Of a stretch of DNA of 64,000 nucleotides, positions 1-8,827 are shown piece by piece (within the stretch, counting starts at the first letter, position 1; each line of letters starts with the position of its first letter). Made by a program: the position numbers and the translations under genes. The notes under the pieces were generated by a model. The model made no database searches. It saw only the letters and a program-made list of their open reading frames with translations, and was not told the origin of the DNA. Origin of the DNA: an uncultured Williamsia sp. (GTDB lineage: Bacteria > Actinomycetota > Actinomycetes > Mycobacteriales > Mycobacteriaceae); contig NZ_CANLWM010000002.1 in assembly GCF_947494875.1 (NCBI RefSeq), forward strand, positions 558,001 through 622,000. Direction: 5' to 3'.

Positions 1-1130
1 TCCGCCGTGAGACGCGCCGCGACCGATGCCGCGTCGGGCACCGTCTCCACACGGCGGTACAGCCGCCCGGCGATGACCGCGATCATCGCGAGGACGACGC
101 CGGCACCCCAGCGCGAGCGGGTGAGTGCGGCGAGCGCAGCGATCGCGGTCGGAACGGTCACGACGACGGGGGCGGCGTGCCCCGGGTGTCGATGCGAGAG
201 CGGTGCCGCGCCGGTGCCGTAGAACCGTCGCCGCGCCAGGGACGCGCGCAGCGCCGTGCGGTGGTCATGGGCGACCGTGGCGATCGGGTCGTAGCGGACG
301 GTCCACCCGGCTGCGGTCAGGCGCCAGCACAGGTCGACGTCCTCGGCGACGTGCATGCGCTCGTCGAAACCCGGGAAAGCACTGCGCCGCATGATGATCG
401 CAGCACTCGGCACGTAGGACAGACGTGTGCCGGGAACCACCGGACCCTCCCGACGGCCCATGTCGAGCGACGAGCAGAGTGCCTCGTACCGCGCGGTCAC
501 GCCGCCGTCCTGCGACAGGGCGACGACCCGGGGGGCGACCATGGCCACCGTGGGATCGGAGAAGTGCGCGAGAAGCGTGAAGACCCAGGATGTCTCGGGA
601 ACGACATCCGAGTCGACGAAGGCCACGAACTCGGTCTGTGCCCGCGCCGCACCGACGTTCCGCGCCGCCGCCGGGCCCACGCTCTGGTCAAGGCGCACGA
701 TCTCGGCCCCGCGTGCCCGCACCGGCTCCTGCGAGCCGTCGTCGACGACGATCACCTCCGCGGAGCCGAGCGCGCCGAGCAGGCGGTCCAGTCCGATCTG
801 GTTGTCGCGCACGGGGATCACGATCGTGACGTCGTCGACTGAGGGCCCGAACATGGGGCGCGGGTGCGCGATCCCTGCGTCGAGGAGCCGGCGGGCGACG
901 GTCGCCGTCGACTCGTCCGACACCGCCAGGCGACCGTCGCAGTCGATCATCGCCACCGCACGGGGCGCGAGCGAGAGCAGACGGGTCGGTGATCCGCCGA
1001 CGAGGTGTCGCCCGTCGTCCGACACCGTGACGCGCGAGTCGATCTGGACCTGGAAACCGTCGGGGAGGCGGGTCGTCTGTGGTCGCTCGTGCACGAGCGA
1101 CCCGCCGGTCGTCGAGACCTCGTCCGTCAT
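1..1130 (-). CDS. mftF: Mycofactocin glycosyltransferase MftF, C-terminus cut by the window edge
   Basis: Family-2 glycosyltransferase that in other actinobacteria adds glucose units to mycofactocin at the cytoplasmic face of the membrane. The start is the ATG at 1130, which shares ATGA with the mftE stop, so the two genes are translationally coupled. 376 codons lie in the window and the gene continues to the left. Visible parts are an N-terminal region (1-98), the GT-A strand [10 protein letters not shown] (101-110), VIVVDDGS (126-133), the metal-binding DSD (173-175), the ED pair (263-264) and a hydrophobic segment near 322-357. The family is usually about 470 residues, so roughly 90 are missing. 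Family assignment rests on these motifs and on the adjacent mftE. Confidence 0.92.
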   Translation of the reverse strand, partial: MTDEVSTTGGSLVHERPQTTRLPDGFQVQIDSRVTVSDDGRHLVGGSPTRLLSLAPRAVAMIDCDGRLAVSDESTATVARRLLDAGIAHPRPMFGPSVDDVTIVIPVRDNQIGLDRLLGALGSAEVIVVDDGSQEPVRARGAEIVRLDQSVGPAAARNVGAARAQTEFVAFVDSDVVPETSWVFTLLAHFSDPTVAMVAPRVVALSQDGGVTARYEALCSSLDMGRREGPVVPGTRLSYVPSAAIIMRRSAFPGFDERMHVAEDVDLCWRLTAAGWTVRYDPIATVAHDHRTALRASLARRRFYGTGAAPLSHRHPGHAAPVVVTVPTAIAALAALTRSRWGAGVVLAMIAVIAGRLYRRVETVPDAASVAARLTA

Positions 1131-1843
1131 GCGAGCCCGCCCCGCTCGTCCGGCAGCCAGCGACGGGTGGCAGCGGCCAGCCGGTCCACCATGTCCTCGA
1201 CGATGCGTCGGCCCTGGTCGTCGTCGGCGGGGCGGGGGTCGCCGAGGACACCGTTCGCGCTGACTGCGCGCACCCCTCCGGCCCGGAGACTGTCCATCAG
1301 GTCGCCGATCGGCGCCGTCGCGCCGACGGCAACCTTGTCACGCATCACCATCCCGGGGGAGATCGCCAGGAGGACAGAGGTTTCCGTCAGCCCCGCGTGC
1401 GCGTCGGCGCCGGGCGTCGTGCACGCCCACCACGCGACATCGCGTCCCTCGGATCGCAACAGTGCGACAGCGTCGACCACGGTGTGGGCGTTCCCGCCGT
1501 GCGCGTTGACGATCAGCAGACGCGCTGCCCAGCGGCACACGCTGCGACCGAACTCGACGAGGAGGAGCCGAAGGGCGTCGTGGCCGATCGACACCGTTCC
1601 CGGGAACCCCTCGTGCTCCCCACTCGCTCCGTATGCGAGCGACGGCGCGGTCATCGCCTCGTGACCGTCGGCGACGAGACGCTCGACCGCCCACCCCGCG
1701 ACCGTCTCCGCGATGCGGGTGTCGGTGTCCAGCGGGAGATGGGGCCCGTGCTGCTCGAGGGCGCCGAGCGGAACCACGACAGTGCACCGGCGATCGTCCA
1801 GCTCGGGCCAGGTCTTCCCACCGAGCCCACCGGGGCGGGTCAT
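1127..1843 (-). CDS. mftE: Mycofactocin peptidase MftE (creatininase family)
   Basis: Creatininase-fold metallopeptidase of 238 residues. In the known pathway MftE removes the N-terminal part of MftC-modified MftA and releases the Val-Tyr-derived cyclic core. Metal-binding motifs are visible: [16 protein letters not shown] (28-43, with E30, H32 and the Asp residues) and NAHGGNAH (113-120). The ATG at 1843 places the start just ahead of the conserved region; upstream in-frame codons give an arginine-rich tail unlike the family. It overlaps mftF by 4 bp. Unlike the usual order it does not follow mftD directly: a plus-strand racemase gene and an SDR lie between. It therefore probably has its own promoter in 1844-2043. 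Confidence 0.93.
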   Translation of the reverse strand: MTRPGGLGGKTWPELDDRRCTVVVPLGALEQHGPHLPLDTDTRIAETVAGWAVERLVADGHEAMTAPSLAYGASGEHEGFPGTVSIGHDALRLLLVEFGRSVCRWAARLLIVNAHGGNAHTVVDAVALLRSEGRDVAWWACTTPGADAHAGLTETSVLLAISPGMVMRDKVAVGATAPIGDLMDSLRAGGVRAVSANGVLGDPRPADDDQGRRIVEDMVDRLAAATRRWLPDERGGLA

Positions 1844-2043
1844 CCTGATGATGCTAGTCACCGCGACGGATTCTGAACACCCGATCCGCGAACGTGATTG
1901 ACCGTTTCGCGACGGTGACCGGTGGGCGGGTCGCGGACCGGCCTCCACCCTGCCGTGGGGGCACGGTGACGCACGTGCGATGCTGTGCGACCAGGCGAGC
2001 GAGTGCTCGGTCCGTAGGCGAACGTTCGACGACGAGGTGGCCC

Positions 2044-3171
2044 ATGAGCAGCGCCCCGAACACCCCGGGACACACCCCCACGACCCGCCCCGGCCCCCTG
2101 GGCGGCGTCCGTGTGGTCGAGTTCGCGGGCATCGGCCCAGGCCCGCACGCGTCGATGCTGCTGGCCGATCTCGGCGCCGACGTCGTCCGCGTCCAGCGGG
2201 CAGGATCGCTCCCCGCCGCGGACCGCCCCGCCGACCAGCTGCTCCGCGGACGGTCCGCCGTCGTCGAGGCCGACCTCAAGTCGTCCGCCGACCGCGACGA
2301 GATCCTGCGCCTCGTCGACCGCGCCGACGTCATCGTGGAGGGGTTCCGTCCCGGCGTCATGGAGCGTCTCGGCTTCGGCCCGGACGAACTGCTCGAGCGC
2401 AATCCCCGACTGGTCTACGGGCGGATGACGGGATGGGGTCAGGACGGCCCACTCGCCGACCGCGCCGGACACGACATCAACTACATCTCGCTCACCGGCA
2501 TGCTGCACGCGATCGGCCGCGCCGACGAACGCCCCGTCCCGCCGCTGAACCTCGTCGGCGACTTCGGCGGCGGGTCGATGTTCCTCGTCGTCGGCGTCCT
2601 CGCGGCGTTGGTCGAGCGCGGCATCTCCGGACGGGGCCAGGTCGTCGACGCGGCGATGGTCGATGGCGCCTCCGTCCTGGGCCAGATGATGTGGGCGTTC
2701 CGCGGCACCGGGCTGTGGCAGGACCGCCGCGGCGTCAACCTGCTCGACACCGGCGCCCCCTACTACGAGGTGTACGAGACCTCGGACGGCCGCTACATGG
2801 CGGTCGGGGCCATCGAGCCGCAGTTCTACGCCCAGCTGATCCAGGGGCTCGGGCTGACCGACGCGGACCTGCCCGAGCAGAACGACATCGCCCGCTGGCC
2901 GGAGCTGCGTGCCCGTTTCACCGAGACGTTCGCGACACGCACGCGCGACGAGTGGGCTGCGGTCTTCGACGGGACCGACGCGTGCACCACGCCGGTGCTC
3001 GACTTCACCGAGGCGCCGCAGCATCCGCACCTCGCCGCACGCACCACGATCGCCGACATCGACGGCGTCACACAGGCGTCGGTCGCACCGCGGTTCTCCC
3101 GGTCCGTCCCCGAGACACCCGTGGGTCCCGTGCGTACGGCGACACCGGCATCCGAGGTCTGGGCCGACTGA
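2044..3171 (+). CDS. CaiB/BaiF CoA-transferase family protein, alpha-methylacyl-CoA racemase type
   Basis: 375 residues, the usual length of bacterial alpha-methylacyl-CoA racemases. These enzymes interconvert 2R and 2S methyl-branched acyl-CoAs so that beta-oxidation can act on sterol side chains and branched fatty acids. The catalytic residues of the racemase subgroup are recognisable: His143 in [12 protein letters not shown], Asp173 in [10 protein letters not shown], and a Glu in PYYEVYE near 242-245. The N-terminus [15 protein letters not shown] (21-35) is typical of class III CoA-transferases. The ATG at 2044 is preferred because the upstream frame is not family-like. It lies opposite to the mft genes on both sides and splits the mft locus. 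Racemase rather than transferase activity is inferred from the His/Asp/Glu set. Confidence 0.87.
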   Translation: MSSAPNTPGHTPTTRPGPLGGVRVVEFAGIGPGPHASMLLADLGADVVRVQRAGSLPAADRPADQLLRGRSAVVEADLKSSADRDEILRLVDRADVIVEGFRPGVMERLGFGPDELLERNPRLVYGRMTGWGQDGPLADRAGHDINYISLTGMLHAIGRADERPVPPLNLVGDFGGGSMFLVVGVLAALVERGISGRGQVVDAAMVDGASVLGQMMWAFRGTGLWQDRRGVNLLDTGAPYYEVYETSDGRYMAVGAIEPQFYAQLIQGLGLTDADLPEQNDIARWPELRARFTETFATRTRDEWAAVFDGTDACTTPVLDFTEAPQHPHLAARTTIADIDGVTQASVAPRFSRSVPETPVGPVRTATPASEVWAD

Positions 3172-3199
3172 GTCCGGGCGCGGCGCACGCCCGTCCCGG

Positions 3200-4015
3200 T
3201 CAGACCTTCACGGACCCCTGGTCCATCGAGAACTCGGATGCGGTGATGGTCTTCGCCGAGTCCGAGCAGAGGAACATCACCATGTCGGTGACCTCGTCGC
3301 AGGTCGAGAAGAACGGCTTGTCCAGGATGGGCACGAAGTTGGGCATGTAGCGCTCCATCGCGAAGACCTCGGACGCCTTCGTGTCCTCGAACGCCATCGG
3401 CGTGTTCACCGCGTAGGGGTGGATGGTGTTCACGCGGATGCCCTGCTCCCCCAGCTCTTTCGCCGCCGACTGCGCCATCCCCCGGATGGCGAACTTCGAC
3501 GCGGAGTACGACGCCTGGAACGGCATCGCCTTGAGCCCGGCGCTGGAGCTGACGACGGTGATGCTGCCGCGGATCCCCTGGGAGATCATCACCGGGATGC
3601 TGACGCGCAACGTGTTCCAGGTGCCGCGCACGTTCACGGCCATGATGTCGTCGAACTGTTCGGGGGTGAGTTCCCAGATGCGACCCCAGGTGAGCACGCC
3701 GGCGTTGGCGATCACGTGGTCGAGCCGGCCGAAACGTTCCACGCCGTCGGCGACGAGCTGCTCCTGGAACGCGAGGTCGCGGGTGTCGCCCTGTCGCGCG
3801 AGGATCTGGCCGCCGGCCTCCTCCACGAGTCGGATGGTCTCGGCGAGGTCCTCGGGGGTGGCCGCGGGGTAGGTGGTGTGGTCGGCGATCGGTCCGGCGA
3901 TGTCCATGCCGATGACCGCAGCGCCCTCCTGCGCGAATCGCAGGGCGTGGTTGCGCCCCTGCCCGCGGGCGATGCCCGTGATGTAGACGACGGCGCCGTC
4001 GAATCGTCCCGGCAC
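3200..4015 (-). CDS. Mycofactocin-coupled SDR family oxidoreductase
   Basis: Short-chain dehydrogenase of 271 residues with the variant cofactor loop TGIARGQGRNHA (about 13-24), the hallmark of the SDR subfamily that co-occurs with mycofactocin. Members hold NAD(P) tightly and are thought to pass electrons to mycofactocin instead of exchanging the nicotinamide. Also seen are the NAG motif (IANAG), the catalytic Ser in VVSSSAG and the Tyr-x3-Lys in YSASK. The GTG at 4015 begins 5 nt after the mftD stop, so it is in the mftA-D transcription unit; upstream in-frame sequence lies inside mftD. The substrate cannot be read from the sequence. Being embedded in the cofactor operon suggests it is a dedicated partner enzyme. 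Confidence 0.9.
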   Translation of the reverse strand: MPGRFDGAVVYITGIARGQGRNHALRFAQEGAAVIGMDIAGPIADHTTYPAATPEDLAETIRLVEEAGGQILARQGDTRDLAFQEQLVADGVERFGRLDHVIANAGVLTWGRIWELTPEQFDDIMAVNVRGTWNTLRVSIPVMISQGIRGSITVVSSSAGLKAMPFQASYSASKFAIRGMAQSAAKELGEQGIRVNTIHPYAVNTPMAFEDTKASEVFAMERYMPNFVPILDKPFFSTCDEVTDMVMFLCSDSAKTITASEFSMDQGSVKV

Positions 4016-4020
4016 GCCGC

Positions 4021-5217
4021 TCAGCTCTCCTCGTCGGTGGTCTCGCCGAACCGCTTCTCGAAGCCGTCGGGGATGATGAGGTCGTCCCGGGTGAGCTCGT
4101 GGATGCTCTTGCGGCCCAGTCCCATCAGGGCGGAGTCGATGCCGCTGCGCAGGATGTCGAGGACGTTCTCGACGCCGGCCTGGCCGTTGGCCGCGAGGCC
4201 CCACAGGTAGGCGCGACCGATCATCACCGCGTCCGCACCGAGGGCCAGGGCCTTGACGACGTCGCTGCCGCGGCGGACACCACCGTCGAGGAGGACCTGC
4301 ATGTCGCTGCCGACGGCGTCGGCGATGGGGCCGAGCATGCGGATGGTGGCCGGTGTGCCGTCGAGGTTGTTGCCGCCGTGGTTGGACACCGACAACGCCG
4401 AGGCGCCGATGTCACGGGCGCGTTTGGCGTCGTCGAGGCGGGTGATGCCCTTGACCATGAACGGCCCGTCCCACTGCTCCCGCAGCCACTGCAGGTCTTC
4501 CCAGCTCGGCGGGGCGGTGGCCATCCACTGCCCGTAGGCACCGAAGAACGTCGGTGCGATCTGGCCGGGGTCGGCGAGATTGGGGGCGGTCAGGTCCGGG
4601 ACGATCGGCTTGCCCTTGTTGAACCACGACCACGCGTAGCGGGGGCGCATCGCGATCTCGGGGGCCAGTTTCAGCAGCGCCTTCACGTCGACCTTCTCGG
4701 GGATCGCGGGGCTCCCCCAGTCGCGTCCCATCGAGAACGACCAGTCGGTGGTGACGATCAGACCCTTGGCGCCGGCGGCCCGGGCCCGTTCCGCGCGCCG
4801 CAGGATCTCCTCCCGCGAGTTCAGCCAGTAGATCTGGAAGAAGGTCTTCGGGTTCTCCGCCGCGACGTCCTCGACCGGTTTGGAGGCGAAGCTGGACAGG
4901 CCCATGGCCGTTCCCCGCGCCGCGGACGCCCGGGCGACGGCGACCTCGCCGTCCTTGTCGACCGCCTGCACGCCGGTCGGGGAGATGATCACGGGCAGCG
5001 CGATCTCCTGGCCCATGATCGTCGTCGACAGCTCCCGGTCGGCGTGTGCGCCGACGACATGGGGGGCGAAACCGATCTCGGCGAACGCCTCCACGTTGTC
5101 GTGCAGGGTGATCCCCTTCTCACTGCCGGCGACCAGCGCGGAGTACACCGACTTCGGCAGACGCTTCTGCGCACGCCGCTGCGCCTCGAGGACGGTTTCG
5201 AACCAGGGGTTGACCAT
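4021..5217 (-). CDS. mftD: Pre-mycofactocin synthase MftD (FMN enzyme)
   Basis: FMN-dependent enzyme of the lactate/glycolate oxidase family, 398 residues. In the known pathway it oxidatively deaminates the cyclised Val-Tyr core (AHDP) to pre-mycofactocin, the redox-active form. The start at 5217 gives MVNPWFETVLEAQ; another ATG three codons upstream (5226) is possible. Diagnostic blocks are KSVYSALVAGSEKG near the N-terminus, ISPTGVQAVD, the active-site SNHGGNNLDG and the phosphate-binding LLDGGVRRGSDVVKALALGA, with AYLWGLAANGQAGVENVLDI near the C-terminus. These match mycobacterial MftD as I remember it. It lies 30 nt after mftC and 5 nt before the SDR. Confidence 0.95.
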   Translation of the reverse strand: MVNPWFETVLEAQRRAQKRLPKSVYSALVAGSEKGITLHDNVEAFAEIGFAPHVVGAHADRELSTTIMGQEIALPVIISPTGVQAVDKDGEVAVARASAARGTAMGLSSFASKPVEDVAAENPKTFFQIYWLNSREEILRRAERARAAGAKGLIVTTDWSFSMGRDWGSPAIPEKVDVKALLKLAPEIAMRPRYAWSWFNKGKPIVPDLTAPNLADPGQIAPTFFGAYGQWMATAPPSWEDLQWLREQWDGPFMVKGITRLDDAKRARDIGASALSVSNHGGNNLDGTPATIRMLGPIADAVGSDMQVLLDGGVRRGSDVVKALALGADAVMIGRAYLWGLAANGQAGVENVLDILRSGIDSALMGLGRKSIHELTRDDLIIPDGFEKRFGETTDEES

Positions 5218-5247
5218 GACGCACAACTACTTTCGTGAAGAGAGGGA

Positions 5248-6456
5248 TCAGGCGGGTGCGAAGCCCGCGAGTGGGTTCTCGTCGCAGTCGCGCGACGGGG
5301 GTCGGGTCATGAGCTGCAAGGGCACACCCCGGGAATGGTCCTTGTTCGCCGACGGGGTCGTGCGCTCGCCTGCGAGCAGCGACTCGCCGTAACCCTGAAC
5401 GCATTCGGGGTCGGGCCCGTCCAGGGGCAGTCCGGTGAAGAACTTCGCCGCCATGCACCCACCGCGGCAGGAGTCGTAGTGGTTGCAGGAGGTGCACGCC
5501 CCCGCGCTCTGCGGCTCCCGCAACTCGGTGAACAGCTCCGAGTGCTGCCAGACCTCCCGGAAACCACCGGGATCGGTGACGTTGCCGGCGAGGAAGTTCT
5601 CGTGGATCGCGAACGGGCACGCGTACACGTCACCCACCGGGTCGATCAGACACACCACACGCCCGGCACCGCACAGGTTCAGACCCGGCAACGCCGATCC
5701 CGACGAGCCGTCGCCGAACGCCGACAGATGGAAGAACGAATCCCCGGTCAGCACACCGTCGCCACGGGCGACGAGCCAGTCGTACAGCGCGCGTTGCTGT
5801 TCGGGCAGCGGGTGCAGGTCGTCCCACACGTCCGCCCCCCGGCCCGACGGGCGCAACCGGGTGATGCGCAGGGTCGCGCCGAACCGATCGGCGAGATCCT
5901 TGAACGCGTCGAGTTGTCCGACGTTGTGGCGGGTCACCACCACGCTGATCTTCGCGTCACGGAAGCCGGCATCGGACAGGTTCTGCAGAGCACGCACCGC
6001 CATGTCGAACGATCCCGCACCGCGCACCGCGTCGTTGACCTCCGCAGTCGCGCCGTCCAGCGAGATCTGGACGTCGACGTAATCCGACGCCGCCAACCGC
6101 GCCGCGATCTCCGGGGTGATGCGTAACCCGTTGGTGGAGAACTTGACCCCCACCTGGTGGGCCGTCGCGTAGTCGACGAGCTCCCAGAAATCCGACCGCA
6201 CCGTCGGCTCCCCGCCGCCGATGTTCACGTAGAACACCTGCATCCGTTGCAGCTCGTCGATGATCGCCTTGCACTGCTCGGTGCTCAGTTCGCGCGGGTC
6301 GCGCTTGCCTGAGGACGACAGGCAGTGCACACACGCCAGGTTGCAGGCGTAGGTCAGTTCCCACGTCAGGCAGATCGGTGCGTCCAGGCCGCGCTCGAAC
6401 TGGTCCACCAGGCGAGGGACGGGTGATGCCGCCGGCCGGTCGAGGGTGCTCGTCAT
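5248..6456 (-). CDS. mftC: Mycofactocin radical SAM maturase MftC
   Basis: Radical SAM/SPASM peptide maturase of 402 residues that decarboxylates and cross-links the C-terminal Val-Tyr of MftA while the peptide is held by MftB. The SAM cluster motif CNLACVHC places Cys at 38, 42 and 45, and IGGGEP follows at 79-84. The C-terminal SPASM region carries many Cys for two auxiliary clusters, including CTSCNHYDSCRGGC, plus PECVQGYGE. The tail ends in DENPLAGFAP, which I associate with MftC. The ATG at 6456 overlaps the mftB stop by 4 bp. No key residue is missing, so the enzyme should be functional. Confidence 0.96.
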   Translation of the reverse strand: MTSTLDRPAASPVPRLVDQFERGLDAPICLTWELTYACNLACVHCLSSSGKRDPRELSTEQCKAIIDELQRMQVFYVNIGGGEPTVRSDFWELVDYATAHQVGVKFSTNGLRITPEIAARLAASDYVDVQISLDGATAEVNDAVRGAGSFDMAVRALQNLSDAGFRDAKISVVVTRHNVGQLDAFKDLADRFGATLRITRLRPSGRGADVWDDLHPLPEQQRALYDWLVARGDGVLTGDSFFHLSAFGDGSSGSALPGLNLCGAGRVVCLIDPVGDVYACPFAIHENFLAGNVTDPGGFREVWQHSELFTELREPQSAGACTSCNHYDSCRGGCMAAKFFTGLPLDGPDPECVQGYGESLLAGERTTPSANKDHSRGVPLQLMTRPPSRDCDENPLAGFAPA

Positions 6457-6740
6457 GCTGTCTCCGGGAGATCGTGGGCGGCGGGTCGGATCATCGCCGA
6501 GCCCGCCAGGGTCGACAGGGCCTGCACATAGGGCGCGCGCGCCGCGGGGTCAGCCACGACCGCGGCGATCGCGGCGTCGGCGGACGGGTGATCGGCCAGC
6601 GACCGCACCACCTCGACCACCGTCGTGTTCTTCAGGAACGAGAGCTTGCGGGTGCCGAAGTGGTACAGCAACGCCCCGAACGGCTCCGGCCGCACCGCAA
6701 CCCGCGGGTCGAGCTCCCACGCACCGCTCGCGTCGAACAC
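6453..6740 (-). CDS. mftB: Mycofactocin peptide chaperone MftB
   Basis: Small PqqD-like peptide-binding protein of 95 residues that binds MftA and presents it to MftC. The conserved core PFGALLYHFGTRKLSFLKN lies near 19-37. The GTG at 6740 is chosen because it starts right before the family-like FDASGAWELDP and sits 2 nt after the mftA stop; longer frames would overlap mftA and are arginine- and histidine-rich. The 3' end overlaps mftC by 4 bp. This order, mftA then mftB then mftC, is the standard one. Confidence 0.92.
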   Translation of the reverse strand: MFDASGAWELDPRVAVRPEPFGALLYHFGTRKLSFLKNTTVVEVVRSLADHPSADAAIAAVVADPAARAPYVQALSTLAGSAMIRPAAHDLPETA

Positions 6741-6742
6741 GA

Positions 6743-6850
6743 TCAGTACACGCCGCACATGCCGTCGATCGAGACCTCCTCGACGAGACTCTCCGCAACG
6801 AGCTCGGTCTCGGTGACATCGGTGCCGGCAGTGCTGTGAGCGTCGGACAT
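6743..6850 (-). CDS. mftA: Mycofactocin precursor peptide MftA
   Basis: Ribosomally made precursor of 35 residues, too short for most gene callers. The C-terminus IDGMCGVY is the invariant MftA tail, and the final Val-Tyr becomes the redox cofactor after processing by MftC, MftE, MftD and MftF. The leader is acidic ([16 protein letters not shown]) and is the part bound by MftB. The ATG at 6850 follows a strong Shine-Dalgarno GGAGG (complement of 6856-6860). It is the first gene of the minus-strand unit and is divergent from mftR. Confidence 0.96.
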   Translation of the reverse strand: MSDAHSTAGTDVTETELVAESLVEEVSIDGMCGVY

Positions 6851-6975
6851 GGGAACCTCCGTGAGACGACGTGAACTGGGTCACAGCGGACTATAGTGGC
6901 ACTCGGTGTCAGAAATCCAGGGTCACCGAGAACCTGTTCCATCTGTGTGTCGGAGAGAGGCGGTGACCAGGACCG
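6851..6975. promoter_or_regulatory. mftA/mftR divergent promoter and operator region
   Basis: This 125-nt gap must hold promoters for mftA (minus) and mftR (plus). The self-complementary ACTATAGT at 6890-6897 gives a TATAGT -10-like hexamer on both strands, so divergent RNA polymerases would compete there. I see no good -35 match for either direction. Two inverted repeats flank it and could bind MftR: GTGA (6871-6874) with TCAC (6881-6884), and TCGGTG (6903-6908) with CACCGA (6924-6929). The MftR assignment is inference. Confidence 0.5.
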
Positions 6976-7548
6976 ATGTCCACCCTCGGCCGACGCCCGA
7001 CCACCACGCGGGCGCAGATCAGCACCATCGCGATCGATCTGTTCACCGAGCGGGGGTTCGAGGAGACCAGCGTCGACGATGTCGCCGCGGCCGCCGGCAT
7101 CGCGCGCCGCACGCTGTTCCGCTACTACCCCTCGAAGAACGCGATCGCGTGGGGTGATTTCGACACCCACCTCGCCGGTATGCGGGCGCATCTCGCCGGA
7201 CTCCCGCCGAGCATGGGGCTGGCCGAGGCGCTTCGGTCGTCGCTCGTCGCGTTCAACCGCCTGGACCCCTCGGAGATCGTCGCGCACCGGCGGCGGATGA
7301 CGTTGCTGCTGACCGTGCCCGCCCTGCAGGCGCACTCGATGCTCATGTATGCCGGCTGGCGCGAGGTGGTGGCCGATCACGTCGCGACCATGACCGGCGA
7401 GCGACCCGGGGACCACCACCCTCAGACGGTCGCCTGGCTGCTGCTCGGCGTGGCGCTTGCCGCGTACGGCCAGTGGTTGGACGACGAGGACGCCGACCTC
7501 GAAGCCCTCCTCACCGCGGGCAGCCGTATCCTCGATCGGGGCCTGTAG
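6976..7548 (+). CDS. mftR: Mycofactocin transcriptional regulator MftR (TetR family)
   Basis: TetR-family repressor of 190 residues. The N-terminal HTH covers about 12-58, with GFEETSVDDVAAAAGIARRT leading into LFRYYPSKN. The C-terminal ligand domain follows, including ALRSSLVAFNRLDP and an alanine-rich helix near 155-170. MftR in mycobacteria represses the mft genes and is relieved by long-chain acyl-CoA, linking cofactor supply to lipid use. The position, divergent from mftA, is the standard one. The ATG at 6976 follows a purine-rich GAGAGAGG stretch. Confidence 0.9.
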   Translation: MSTLGRRPTTTRAQISTIAIDLFTERGFEETSVDDVAAAAGIARRTLFRYYPSKNAIAWGDFDTHLAGMRAHLAGLPPSMGLAEALRSSLVAFNRLDPSEIVAHRRRMTLLLTVPALQAHSMLMYAGWREVVADHVATMTGERPGDHHPQTVAWLLLGVALAAYGQWLDDEDADLEALLTAGSRILDRGL

Positions 7549-7607
7549 AGCCCCCGCCGGGCCGATCTGGCGGTGCCCGGCCACCGCGCGGTAGCGTGGT
7601 GCAGAAC

Positions 7608-7621
7608 TAGAACGTGTTCTC
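7608..7621. promoter_or_regulatory. KstR-like operator upstream of the KshB-type reductase
   Basis: TAGAACGTGTTCTC contains AGAAC-GT-GTTCT, a perfect 5-bp inverted repeat. It fits the KstR consensus TnnAACnnGTTnnA at every fixed position except the last (C instead of A). It ends 18 nt before the ATG at 7640 and just ahead of the Shine-Dalgarno GGAGG (7628-7632), a position suited to repression. KstR controls cholesterol catabolism in mycobacteria and Rhodococcus and is released by cholesterol-derived CoA thioesters. Confidence 0.75.
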
Positions 7622-7639
7622 GTTTTCGGAGGATGATCC

Positions 7640-8695
7640 ATGACGTCCCTGACGCCGCACAGCGTGCGCAGTGCTGTGCTCACCGTCGCCGAGGTGATCG
7701 AGGAGACCGCCGACGCCCGGTCGATCGTCTTCGACGTCCCCGGCGAGAGCTCCGAGAAGTTCACCGCCTACCGGCCGGGACAGTTCCTGACGGTTCGGAT
7801 CCCCAGCGACCGGACCGGCTCGGTCGCGCGCTGCTACTCGCTGTCGTCCTCACCGTTCACCGACTCGCGACCCAAGGTCACGGTCAAGCGCACCGCGGCG
7901 GGCTACGGCTCGAACTGGCTCTGCGACAACGTGTCCGCCGGCACCGAGATCGAGGTGCTGCCCCCGTCCGGCGTGTTCACACCCCACGACCTCGACTCCC
8001 CGCTGCTGCTCCTCGCGGCCGGGAGCGGCATCACGCCGGTCATGTCGATCCTCAAGGCTGCACTGGAGAAGGGCACCGCACCGATCGTCCTGCTGTACGC
8101 GAACCGGTCCGAGAACGACGTCATCTTCCGCGACGAACTGCGGGTGCTCGCCGCAGAGAACCCCGACCGGCTCACCGTCGTCCACTGGCTCGAGAGCGTG
8201 CAGGGGCTGCCGACGGCGTCGGCGTTGCGCGCCCTGGTCGCGCCGTTCTCCGCCCACAGCGCGTTCATGTGTGGCCCCGCGCCGTTCATGGACGCCGTCC
8301 ACACTGCGCTGGCCGACGCCGGATTCCCCCACGATCACGTCCACGCCGAGGTGTTCACGTCCCTGTCGGGTGACCCGTTCGACGACCCCGACCTCGAAGC
8401 CCCCTCGGAGGAGGAATCGGCCGACGCGGCGACCGTCTCCGTCGAACTCGACGGCACCGTCCACGAACTCACCTGGCCACGCTCGAAGACCCTCGTCGAC
8501 ATCATGCTCGCCGCAGGACTGGACGTGCCCTACTCGTGCCGCGAGGGCGAATGCGGCTCCTGCGCATGCACCGTCGTCGACGGCACCGTTCAGATGGACA
8601 ACGTCGGCGCCCTCGACCAGGAGGACATCGACGACGGCTACATCCTCGGCTGTCAGGCCCGCCCCACCTCGGACGAGCTGACCATCGAGTTCTAG
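7640..8695 (+). CDS. kshB: 3-ketosteroid 9-alpha-hydroxylase reductase (KshB-type ferredoxin-NAD(P) reductase)
   Basis: Class IA electron-transfer reductase of 351 residues that feeds Rieske oxygenases such as KshA. Domain order is an FAD-binding barrel with RCYSLSSSP (64-72), an NAD-binding lobe with LAAGSGITP (125-133) and FMCGPAPFMD, then a C-terminal plant-type [2Fe-2S] domain with Cys at about 300, 305, 308 and 338 (CREGECGSCACT ... LGC). This fusion and length are those of KshB and HmcD. The KstR-like operator just upstream supports a steroid role. No kshA is adjacent; the closest Rieske candidate in the window is at 51714-52736. The choice of kshB over related phenylacetate- or alkane-type reductases is an inference. 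Confidence 0.82.
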   Translation: MTSLTPHSVRSAVLTVAEVIEETADARSIVFDVPGESSEKFTAYRPGQFLTVRIPSDRTGSVARCYSLSSSPFTDSRPKVTVKRTAAGYGSNWLCDNVSAGTEIEVLPPSGVFTPHDLDSPLLLLAAGSGITPVMSILKAALEKGTAPIVLLYANRSENDVIFRDELRVLAAENPDRLTVVHWLESVQGLPTASALRALVAPFSAHSAFMCGPAPFMDAVHTALADAGFPHDHVHAEVFTSLSGDPFDDPDLEAPSEEESADAATVSVELDGTVHELTWPRSKTLVDIMLAAGLDVPYSCREGECGSCACTVVDGTVQMDNVGALDQEDIDDGYILGCQARPTSDELTIEF

Positions 8696-8710
8696 ACCGA
8701 CCCGACCCCC

Positions 8711-8752
8711 GTCTGTTGGGCGGTCGGGACCGTCTGTTGGGCGGTTGGGACC
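8711..8752. repeat. Two tandem 21-bp intergenic repeat units
   Basis: Units 8711-8731 and 8732-8752 are identical except for one base (TCGGG versus TTGGG). Each holds the core TGGGCGGT. They lie 15 nt after the kshB stop. The same core and the same 21-bp period recur at 47303-47344. No inverted partner block is seen here. Confidence 0.85.
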
Positions 8753-8827
8753 AACGGCGAAACACGTTGTGCACAGGTCGTTTTGCCGCCTCCCGTTCTG
8801 TCGGACCCCTCGTGTACACATGTACGC

